Below, piece by piece: positions 44,475-51,692 of a stretch of DNA of 64,000 bases (positions are counted from its first letter, which is position 1; every line of letters starts with the position of its first letter). This stretch comes from Bacillus_BD oryzisoli (GTDB lineage: Bacteria; Bacillota; Bacilli; Bacillales; Cytobacillaceae): contig NZ_CP137640.1 in the NCBI RefSeq assembly GCF_036670025.1, forward strand, positions 2,948,001 through 3,012,000, in the 5' to 3' direction. The notes beneath the pieces are model-generated. The model did no database searches. It saw only the letters and a list, made by a program, of their open reading frames with translations, and was not told the origin of the DNA. The translations under genes and the position numbers were made by a program.

Positions 44475-46337
44475 ATGGGCTCAATTATTTTATCTACTGA
44501 ACAACTTCTTAGCGTGTTTCAATCCAGTATTCTATCGATTTATGACGAAATGATTGTGACTGATGCAAAGGGAATGGTTTTACATAGAAGCGGGGAACTG
44601 AAAAACTTTTGGTCAACAGACACTGCTACCATAGTAGGAAAAACGTTTATGGAACTAGAGGAAGTTTCATACTTTAGTGAATCCATACAACAATTGTTAA
44701 ATAGGGAGGTCCAATCGCTTCAATTAAAAATTTGGAACGGCAGTACGATTCTAATAACCTTGTTTCCATCACTGGTAAATAATGAAGAAACGTGCGTCTG
44801 GGGATTAAAAAGGATTTCGGAAACCATCATTGATTCAGAAGAGCTGGCAGAAGAGAGGGATACATCCACCAATTTTTTCATGGTTGCTCATAGTCAAAAA
44901 ATGAAAGAAGTCCTGAATACCGTTGAAATGGTATCACAGGTTTCCACAACCGTCCTTTTATTAGGGGAATCGGGTGTTGGAAAAGAAATGATTGCAAAAA
45001 CCTTGCATCAATTAGGAAATAGAAGGTTAAAGCCCTTTATCGCTGTAAATTGCGGAGCCATTCCGGAGAATTTATTAGAAAGTGAATTATTTGGTTATGT
45101 CGGCGGAGCCTTTAGCGGAGCCAACAAAAATGGTGCTCCCGGGAAATTCGAACTGGCCAATGAAGGAATTATTTTCCTTGATGAAATTGGCGAAATGCCC
45201 CTGAACCTCCAAGTAAAATTACTGCGAATTATACAGGAAAAAGAAATCACCCCTTTAGGAAGTTCAAAATCGATTAAGATAGACGTCCAAATCATCGCTG
45301 CAACGAACCGATCATTAGAAAAAATGGTTAAAGAGGGTCGTTTTAGAGAGGACCTATACTATCGTTTAAATGTCGTTCCGATTGATATCCCTTCCTTAAG
45401 GGAAAGAATTGAAGATATTCCCGCCTTAATCTATCATTTCGTTGCGAAATATAATACGTTATATCATCGCACCATCCACATAACACCTGATGCCATTGAT
45501 TTATTTTGTATGTATGATTGGCCGGGAAATGTGCGGCAATTAGAAAATACAATTGAACGAATTGTTGTAACGAACAGAAATATGAACGTTGACGCAAGCA
45601 TTGCCTACAGCTACATTCCTTGGAAAAAGGATGAAATCAAGGAACCGCCTTTTATTGATTACATTATGCCGTTGCAGGAAGCCGTTGATATGGTTGAAGA
45701 ACAGTTAATAAAACTGGCTGTGGAAAAATATAAATCTTCAAAGCTAGCAGCAAAGGTACTCGAAATCAGCCAGCCAACATTGAGCCGAAAATATAAAAAA
45801 ATTCGTGAGAAAATGGCGCAGGAATCTCTTCCGTTTTCAAATAAAAGAAGCATACTGGAAGAGCATTTAAATAAACAATTACGTTCCATGGCTATTGTTA
45901 CATCCACTATCATTCTACCTGAAGAAATCTCTGAAATCGTGAAGCCAGATTTTTCACCATCCAATCCAATCTTCCAAAGGGTTCAGAAAAAATTAACAAA
46001 CTTACGAGAACAGGAAGGAATCATCGAATGGGTCTATATTTTTAAAATGCTAGAAAGTAATATTGCCCAAACGCTTGTCGCCAGTGAAGATTTCGTGATT
46101 CCTCCTGGCGTGTTATATGAAGGACCACCTGAAATCATGGAAACCGCCTTTGCCGCATTAAATGGAAAAGCAGGAGTAACTCCCTTATACAAGGATATCT
46201 ACGGTGAATGGAAAACAAGCTTTGCGCCCTTAATGGACCCCAACGGAAACATAGCAGCCATCATTGGCTTTGACCACAAAAAGGCATATATAGAAACCGA
46301 ACTAAAAAAAATCGAGAATATGTTAAAAAAGCATTAA
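44475..46337 (+). CDS. Sigma-54-dependent transcriptional activator with a C-terminal extension
   Basis: About 620 residues. An N-terminal PAS-like sensor (about residues 10-115) is followed by the AAA+ domain with Walker A GESGVGKE (165-172), GAFSGA (212-217, the sigma-54 contact loop, usually GAFTGA), Walker B FLDEIGE and the arginine finger region REDLYYRLNVVPI. A Fis-type helix-turn-helix follows (AAKVLEISQPTLSRKYKKI, near 425-445). Unusually, about 165 residues come after it, ending VTPLYKDIYGEWKTSFAPLM and GNIAAIIGFDHKKAY, which looks like a second sensor domain (Cache/PAS-like). It is divergent to two sigma-54 promoters and is the natural activator of both. A GTG at 44472 is an alternative start. 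Confidence 0.88.
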   Translation: MGSIILSTEQLLSVFQSSILSIYDEMIVTDAKGMVLHRSGELKNFWSTDTATIVGKTFMELEEVSYFSESIQQLLNREVQSLQLKIWNGSTILITLFPSLVNNEETCVWGLKRISETIIDSEELAEERDTSTNFFMVAHSQKMKEVLNTVEMVSQVSTTVLLLGESGVGKEMIAKTLHQLGNRRLKPFIAVNCGAIPENLLESELFGYVGGAFSGANKNGAPGKFELANEGIIFLDEIGEMPLNLQVKLLRIIQEKEITPLGSSKSIKIDVQIIAATNRSLEKMVKEGRFREDLYYRLNVVPIDIPSLRERIEDIPALIYHFVAKYNTLYHRTIHITPDAIDLFCMYDWPGNVRQLENTIERIVVTNRNMNVDASIAYSYIPWKKDEIKEPPFIDYIMPLQEAVDMVEEQLIKLAVEKYKSSKLAAKVLEISQPTLSRKYKKIREKMAQESLPFSNKRSILEEHLNKQLRSMAIVTSTIILPEEISEIVKPDFSPSNPIFQRVQKKLTNLREQEGIIEWVYIFKMLESNIAQTLVASEDFVIPPGVLYEGPPEIMETAFAALNGKAGVTPLYKDIYGEWKTSFAPLMDPNGNIAAIIGFDHKKAYIETELKKIENMLKKH

Positions 46338-46349
46338 GAGAGGGTTCGA

Positions 46350-46400
46350 GGGTTGGGGGGACAGGCACCTCGACCTAGGTTGGAGGTGCCTGCCCCCCCA
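46350..46400. repeat. Compact copy of the intergenic repeat (two arms only)
   Basis: GGTTGGGGGGACAGGCACCT followed by CGACCT and, after 2 bases, the inverted GTTGGAGGTGCCTGCCCCCC. The two arms abut and can form one long hairpin of about 22 pairs, 13 bases after the activator stop codon. The internal CTCGTCA hairpin is absent. Confidence 0.75.
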
Positions 46401-46466
46401 GAACGGATTAAACTTGTCTGAATTTTCATTAAGAGATTATAATAGGAAATGAGGAGGAGGATTTAA

Positions 46467-47036
46467 ATGAAAAAAGCGATCATGTTTTTAGCAAATGGAT
46501 ATGAAGAAATCGAAGCTTTAACAGTTATAGACTTTTTACGTCGTGCTGAAATATCAGTTGATATGGTTTCAGTTACAGGAACTTTAGAAACTGTCAGCGC
46601 TCACGGTGTACATATTAAAGCAGATAAATTAGTAGAAGACGTGAATCCTACTGAATATGATGCCGTTATTACTCCAGGGGGCCTTCCAGGCGCAAATCTG
46701 CTGGCGGAAAATGAAAAAGTAGTGTCCTATTTACAATCTTTCTATGAAGCTGATAAGCTGGTTGCTTCAATTTGCGCATCACCGCTTGCACTAGAAGCAG
46801 CTGGTCTTGCTGCAAAAATTAAAGGGACTTGCTATCCTGGCTTCGAATCTCAAATAAATTTTAAAGAATTCTCTGAAGAGATTGTTGTAAGGGATGGAAA
46901 TGTGATAACTTCCCGTGGTCCAGCGACATCGCCATATTTTGCGCTAGCGATCATTGAAGCACTTGCCGGAAAAGAAAAAGCGGATCAAATCCGTAATGGC
47001 ACATTGATCTCAATGGTAGAAGGCGCGATTAAATAA
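46467..47036 (+). CDS. DJ-1/PfpI family protein (DJ-1 type)
   Basis: A 189-residue protein of the DJ-1 subfamily. The nucleophilic cysteine lies in VASICASPLALE (about residues 100-111), the conserved glutamate in ANGYEEIEALTVID (about 9-22), and TSRGPATSPYFALAI is present. DJ-1 proteins act as redox-sensitive glyoxalase/deglycase-type or chaperone proteins; the exact role is debated. A strong GAGGAGGAGG box precedes ATG. It is a single-gene unit followed by a repeat-type terminator. Confidence 0.87.
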   Translation: MKKAIMFLANGYEEIEALTVIDFLRRAEISVDMVSVTGTLETVSAHGVHIKADKLVEDVNPTEYDAVITPGGLPGANLLAENEKVVSYLQSFYEADKLVASICASPLALEAAGLAAKIKGTCYPGFESQINFKEFSEEIVVRDGNVITSRGPATSPYFALAIIEALAGKEKADQIRNGTLISMVEGAIK

Positions 47037-47051
47037 TATGACTAAAAATAT

Positions 47052-47078
47052 AGACGGCTAATGTTTTTTAAGCCGTCT
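47052..47078. terminator. Hairpin after the DJ-1 gene
   Basis: AGACGGCT and AGCCGTCT pair perfectly around an 11-base loop, 15 bases after the stop codon. No T-run follows; the terminator-bearing repeat lies 25 bases further on. Confidence 0.45.
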
Positions 47079-47099
47079 GAACACGCCAAGCATAGAACA

Positions 47100-47184
47100 T
47101 AGAAAAACTCGTCACCTTAGAACGGTTGACGAGTTTTTCTATTCCCTATCTTACGCGGGTCGAGGTGCCTGTCCCTCTGACCCG
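47100..47184. repeat. Terminator repeat, one arm plus hairpin
   Basis: The hairpin AAAAACTCGTCA/TGACGAGTTTTT (47102-47139) and the arm GGGTCGAGGTGCCTGTCCCT followed by CTGACCCG (47157-47184). The left arm is missing. It lies between convergent genes (DJ-1 and TerC) and can serve both. Confidence 0.75.
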
Positions 47185-47185
47185 A

Positions 47186-47893
47186 TTATGCCGCTTTTTT
47201 GTTGTTCTGGTTTTGGTTTTTGAAGTAGCCTGCTGCTAGTATGATGGCTGTTACCACAGCTAAAATTATGTAGGCAATAGGTCCATGTGGAATATCTATT
47301 AGTTCATTTAAACTTTCATCCTTTAGTATCATCTCACCGGCTGTCCATGCAAGTATTCCCGCCCCAATATAAGCAATCCAAGTGAATTTTTCCATAAGCA
47401 AAACAATAAACTTAGAGCCGAAAATCATAATTGGTATACTAATTAACACACCAAGAGCGATCATCCCAATATGACCATGTGCAGCTCCTGCGACAGCAAC
47501 TACGTTATCTAAGCTCATAACTGCATCTGCAACAATAATGGTTTTAATGGCTTTCAGCAGGCTATTATGTGACTTAACGTGTGCCTCTTCTTCACCTTCA
47601 ACCAATACATGGTACGCGATCCAGAGAAGAAGAACACCGCCGATAATATTTACGTATGGAATTTGCAGCAGGTATACAATAACGGCTGCGAATCCAATCC
47701 TGATCATAACAGCGCCTGCCGTTCCCCAGAAAATGGCTTTATTCTGTAAGTGTTTTGGCAGATTTCTTGTTGCCATCGCAATGACAACGGCATTATCACC
47801 GGATAGAATGATATCAATTAGTATGATTTTAAGTAGTGCAATAAGTGCTCCTGAAGACACAGCAACACCTAGTGTTAGAAAGAGATTTTCCAT
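47186..47893 (-). CDS. TerC family membrane protein (YjbE-like)
   Basis: A 235-residue membrane protein with about seven segments. The TerC signature is clear in two halves: IILIDIILSGDNAVVIAMAT (about residues 23-42) and IIVADAVMSLDNVVAVAGAA (about 119-138), each with paired acidic residues in the membrane. TerC proteins export manganese, partly to metallate secreted proteins. A second TerC paralogue is at 59193-59930. No yybP-ykoY manganese riboswitch is visible upstream. An AAAGGAGAAA box precedes ATG at a long distance. Confidence 0.85.
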   Translation of the reverse strand: MENLFLTLGVAVSSGALIALLKIILIDIILSGDNAVVIAMATRNLPKHLQNKAIFWGTAGAVMIRIGFAAVIVYLLQIPYVNIIGGVLLLWIAYHVLVEGEEEAHVKSHNSLLKAIKTIIVADAVMSLDNVVAVAGAAHGHIGMIALGVLISIPIMIFGSKFIVLLMEKFTWIAYIGAGILAWTAGEMILKDESLNELIDIPHGPIAYIILAVVTAIILAAGYFKNQNQNNKKAA

Positions 47894-48091
47894 CTTTGTT
47901 TGATTTCTCCTTTTTTAAAGTAAAGGAAGATGATCCCATCTTGAATGAAACGCATGATCCTAGAGTATGGTAATTTACAACATTACATTATACTATATTT
48001 TTTGAATAAGACAAAGTTATAAGAAAGTAAGATTACCAGATTTTAGATAATGCGTCATAAAAAGAGAAGTAGAATGAATCTATGCTAACGT

Positions 48092-48126
48092 TAATGACGA
48101 ACAGCCTTGGTGCCTGTTCGTCATTA
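48092..48126 (-). terminator. Hairpin after the sspH-type gene
   Basis: TAATGACGAACAG and CTGTTCGTCATTA pair perfectly around a 9-base loop 26 bases after the stop codon. The right half contains GGTGCCTGTTCG, close to the intergenic repeat arm, so it may be a distant copy. No T-run follows. Confidence 0.55.
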
Positions 48127-48151
48127 GATTCTCCCACTCGATAGAACGATA

Positions 48152-48346
48152 TTATGTAAAATACTTTCCAGTTTCCTCTAAAGCATCAATCGACACTAGC
48201 TGCTTATGATCATGGGCTCCACGCGCTGAAACAACGGCCATACTGGAGGATTGCTCAATACTTTCAATCCAAACCGGTATACCATGATAGTGTACCGCTA
48301 TTTCTTGATTGGCAGTTAGTATTTCTTTCACACGATCTAAATGCAT
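48152..48346 (-). CDS. sspH: H-type small acid-soluble spore protein
   Basis: About 64 residues: MHLDRVKEILTANQEIAVHY, then GIPVWIESIEQSSSMAVVSA and DALEETGK near the end. The pattern (RVKEIL, HGIPVWIE, C-terminal LEE) is that of SspH-family proteins, minor SASPs made in the forespore. A GAGGTGAT box precedes two successive ATG; the second (48346) has the better spacing. It stands alone on the minus strand. A forespore promoter was not clearly identified. Confidence 0.7.
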   Translation of the reverse strand: MHLDRVKEILTANQEIAVHYHGIPVWIESIEQSSSMAVVSARGAHDHKQLVSIDALEETGKYFT

Positions 48347-48487
48347 CATATCACCTCAAAAATATCGTTTCCGAACCCATTGGAAAAAATGCATCAGCGA
48401 AATAAAACTCCTTTCCATATGAACATCACTTATTAATCGTGTATAATTTCATTTTTTTTTGAAAAAATAAGGTCAGTGTATCTGTTC

Positions 48488-49180
48488 CTAATCCTCATCC
48501 AGCTTCAAAGGTAAAAAAGCATAATCTCCATCTTTAACGATCGCACATTTCCTAACAGGAATAGGATGTTTAAAAATAGGGCCGTCGATTACAGTTGTAT
48601 GAAATTCACCGCCTTCACCACAAGGATCGATACCGCGAGCTTCAAGCTCCTTCACATATTCAAGGGTTAACGTGCGCCCTAAATCGTCTTCTCGCATTCC
48701 TAATGATAAATTAACTGTAACAATGATCGTCACAAAGCCTAGATTAATGAACTCTTCAACCGCTTCACGATGATTCATTTCCCATAAAGGCATCCCAAGC
48801 TTTAATCCAACTTGCTCCGTAACCTTATCATGCCAGCATCCATATGCAGGCATATCCAAATCGCCAGTTACCAACACTTCTGCTCCATGACTTTTCGCTT
48901 TTTCTAAAAGGCCAATGAACACTTTTTCATAATCTGTCCAGCTTGCAGCTGCCGTATATACCTGCAATCCTATCGATTTTGCTTGGGCCTCTATAAGCTC
49001 GGGAGGCAGGCCATGCGATCGGGAACGTTTTCCTTCCTCCTCCAGCATGACAATCAGACCAATCGCTTCTCCAACCTTCATTGCTTTATATAGAGCTAGG
49101 ACACTATCTTTTCCTCCGCTAAAAGAAGCAATAAACTTATACCCGCAAGCACCATTTTTCCAATTCTTTAATTCTCCCAC
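48488..49180 (-). CDS. Dph6-like diphthine-ammonia ligase family protein
   Basis: About 230 residues of the PP-loop ATP pyrophosphatase family. The PP-loop SFSGGKDSVLALYKAM, the LVTGDLDMPAYGCWHDKVTE block and DPCGEGGEFHTTVIDGP are typical of Dph6/YbgI-like proteins. In eukaryotes and archaea Dph6 completes diphthamide on elongation factor 2; bacteria lack diphthamide, so the role here is unknown. The frame extends to an ATG at 49204, but GTG 49180 lies 8 bases after AGAGGGAG and is the likelier start. Confidence 0.75.
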   Translation of the reverse strand: MGELKNWKNGACGYKFIASFSGGKDSVLALYKAMKVGEAIGLIVMLEEEGKRSRSHGLPPELIEAQAKSIGLQVYTAAASWTDYEKVFIGLLEKAKSHGAEVLVTGDLDMPAYGCWHDKVTEQVGLKLGMPLWEMNHREAVEEFINLGFVTIIVTVNLSLGMREDDLGRTLTLEYVKELEARGIDPCGEGGEFHTTVIDGPIFKHPIPVRKCAIVKDGDYAFLPLKLDED

Positions 49181-49335
49181 ATTATCATCTCCCTCTGGAC
49201 CCATGATACAACCAAATTTTCCAGAAATAAAAGGATTTTAATAAACTTTTGTCGAAGTTTGATGTATAAGGGCAATTTAGAATTTTCCAATACCTTATAA
49301 GAAGCACCTTTATTAAAATTAGGTGGAGTGATAAC

Positions 49336-49764
49336 ATGAAAAAACAAATAATTGTTCCAATTGATGATTCCACTCAGTCTCATCAAGCGCTGCAATATGC
49401 ATGCACGATTGCGAAGGAAACGGATGCTGATATTGTTCTCGTAAATGTTCAGCCAAGTTATACCTCAACTCCCAATATTCATCGGTTTATCTCGAAAGCA
49501 GATATTCAAGACTTTATTCAAGGGGCAGCAAACGAAATTTTAGAAAAAGCGATTGAAACAGTGAAAGATCCAGAGATTCATATTGAAAAGGTTGTACGAG
49601 CCGGAATTCCAAAAGTTGAGATAACGAATTTAGCTAAAGAACGAAATGCAACTAGTATTATTATGGGAACACGCGGTTTAGGTGCCGTTAAAAGCGCCTT
49701 TATTGGAAGTGTCAGTTTAGGTGTATTACAATTAGCTACTTGTCCCGTTACGTTGGTTCCTTAA
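49336..49764 (+). CDS. Universal stress protein (UspA family)
   Basis: A 142-residue UspA domain: IIVPIDDSTQSHQALQYACT at the start and the ATP-binding GTRGLGAVKSAFIGSVSLGV motif (G-2x-G-9x-G-S) near residues 115-134. Such proteins bind ATP and respond to energy stress. A TAGGTGGAGTG box precedes ATG. It is a single-gene unit, with a repeat-type terminator about 45 bases after the stop. Confidence 0.9.
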   Translation: MKKQIIVPIDDSTQSHQALQYACTIAKETDADIVLVNVQPSYTSTPNIHRFISKADIQDFIQGAANEILEKAIETVKDPEIHIEKVVRAGIPKVEITNLAKERNATSIIMGTRGLGAVKSAFIGSVSLGVLQLATCPVTLVP

Positions 49765-49810
49765 CAGGATGGCCCTTGTAAAAGAAAAATCTATATAACT
49801 AGCTCATTGC

Positions 49811-49887
49811 GAAAAAACTCGTCACACTGACGGGTTTTTTCGCTTCTTTCCACCAAGCGGGTCGAGGTGCCTGTCCCTCCGACCCCA
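49811..49887. repeat. Terminator repeat, hairpin plus right arm
   Basis: Hairpin AAAAAACTCGTCA/TGACGGGTTTTTT (49811-49841) and arm GCGGGTCGAGGTGCCTGTCC followed by CTCCGACCCC (49857-49886). The left arm is missing. It ends the universal stress protein gene. Confidence 0.75.
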
Positions 49888-49952
49888 TTGATACTATTGG
49901 ATGTTTCGGGTAAAATTAATCGAAATTTGCTAGATAAGGAGAAAAGAGTTTC

Positions 49953-51692
49953 ATGAACTCCATGAGAAAATTGCTTCACTACATAAAGCCGTATAAATGG
50001 TTCGCTATCCTTGGGCCATTCCTCATGTGCATTGAAGTAGCAATGGATCTACTTCAGCCCACCATGATGCAAAAAATAATCGATGAGGGTATCGCCCATT
50101 CAGATCATGCCTATGTGATCAAACTGGGCCTGCTCATGCTTTTTAGTGCCTTTATTGGATTAATCGGCGGAGCAGGAAGCTCCGTTTATGCTGCGAAAGC
50201 GGCCGTTCATTTTTCTACCGATATCCGCCGGGATCTTTTTAAGAAAATTGGGCGGTTTTCGAATCAAAACACCGACTCGTTTGGAACAGGTAAATTAATT
50301 ACGATTGTGACCAATGATATCGCGGCCATTCAATCATCCTTAATCATGACATTACGTGTATTTGTCCGCGGTCCGCTCTTGTTCATTGGTTCTGTCATTA
50401 TTGTCTGGACGACTGCTCGTGAGCTGTTTCCCGTCCTGCTGGCGGCGATTCCGATATTAATACTATTTATCTATTATTTTTCAAAAAAAACAGGGGAACT
50501 TTTTACACATGTACAAAAAGCGATCGATATGGTCAATACGAAGCTGCAGGAAACATTAGCAGGCATTCGGGTGATCAAAGCATTTGACCGCCAGGAGCAT
50601 GAAAAAAAACAATTCCATAGAATCAATAACATATTAACAAAACGAAATATGACAGCTGAACAGGTCATTCTGACACTAATGCCCCTGATGATGTTTGTTG
50701 TGAATATCGGGATTGTGGCTGGAATATGGCTGGGAGCAATAAAAGTAAACAAAGGGACTCTTCAAGTCGGTGTCATTCTTGCCTTTATTAACTACTTAAA
50801 TATTATGTTGAACGGTTTAATGAGCAGCAGTCATGTTCTCATGCAAATTACCCGTTCCTTTCCATCTGCAGACCGCATCGTTCAAGTCCTAGAGGCGGAC
50901 ATCGATATTACGGAAACAGAGCAACCCGTATTACCGCAAGTAGTACATGGTTCAGTAGAATTCCGGGATGTGTCATTCAGCTATAGTAAAAATGGAGAAT
51001 CTGTGTTGAAGAATATCTCCTTTACAGCGAAAGCAGGGGAAACCATCGGGATTATTGGGCCAACAGGAAGCGGGAAGTCCACCTTAATCAAATTGATTCC
51101 CCGCTTGTATGACCCGGATACAGGTGAGATATTACTAGACGGGATCAATCTTAAAAACTATTCACTTACAACGCTTCGATCGGGAATTGGCTTTGTCCCG
51201 CAAAAAGCCGTATTATTTTCCGGCAGTATCGAAGAAAATTTGCGATATGGGAAAGCCGGAGCGTCCCTAGCGCAAATGGAGGCAGCCTCACATTCAGCTG
51301 CGGCCAGTGAATTTATCGACAAACTGGAGGAGAGATTCTCTCATTCTCTTACCCAGGGAGCCACGAATTTGTCCGGAGGCCAAAAACAGCGCATAGCAAT
51401 GGCCCGTGCCTTTATTAGAGAACCTGGTATCCTTATTCTTGATGATTCCACTTCAGCGATTGACGCGATTTCGGAGGGAGCCGTTCAGGATGCCTTAAAA
51501 AAATCCTATCCAAATACAACGGTGTTCATCATTTCAGCCAAAATATCATCCATTAAAGACGCTGACAAAATTCTTGTCCTGGAGGATGGAATGATTGAGG
51601 CCATTGGTACGCATAATGAATTGCTGAGAAAAAGCAAACTGTATCAAGACATCTATCAAACACAAATTGGAAGGGAGATATCTTCCATATGA
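49953..51692 (+). CDS. Heterodimeric ABC exporter, half 1 (degenerate ATP site)
   Basis: A 579-residue half-transporter with an N-terminal six-helix domain and a C-terminal ATPase. Walker A is GPTGSGKST, signature NLSGGQKQR. Walker B ends ILILDDST, with Asp in place of the catalytic Glu, and the switch histidine is absent (IISAKISSI where IAHRLSTI is usual). This marks one composite ATP site as non-hydrolytic, as in the BmrCD/TM287-288 class. Similar to YfiB. A GGAGAAAAGAG box precedes ATG. It overlaps the second half gene by 4 bases. Likely exports drugs or lipid-like compounds. Confidence 0.87.
   Translation: MNSMRKLLHYIKPYKWFAILGPFLMCIEVAMDLLQPTMMQKIIDEGIAHSDHAYVIKLGLLMLFSAFIGLIGGAGSSVYAAKAAVHFSTDIRRDLFKKIGRFSNQNTDSFGTGKLITIVTNDIAAIQSSLIMTLRVFVRGPLLFIGSVIIVWTTARELFPVLLAAIPILILFIYYFSKKTGELFTHVQKAIDMVNTKLQETLAGIRVIKAFDRQEHEKKQFHRINNILTKRNMTAEQVILTLMPLMMFVVNIGIVAGIWLGAIKVNKGTLQVGVILAFINYLNIMLNGLMSSSHVLMQITRSFPSADRIVQVLEADIDITETEQPVLPQVVHGSVEFRDVSFSYSKNGESVLKNISFTAKAGETIGIIGPTGSGKSTLIKLIPRLYDPDTGEILLDGINLKNYSLTTLRSGIGFVPQKAVLFSGSIEENLRYGKAGASLAQMEAASHSAAASEFIDKLEERFSHSLTQGATNLSGGQKQRIAMARAFIREPGILILDDSTSAIDAISEGAVQDALKKSYPNTTVFIISAKISSIKDADKILVLEDGMIEAIGTHNELLRKSKLYQDIYQTQIGREISSI

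Noticed and set aside
47894..48000. yybP-ykoY manganese riboswitch before the TerC genes
   Set aside because: The conserved loops of that riboswitch are not found upstream of either TerC gene.
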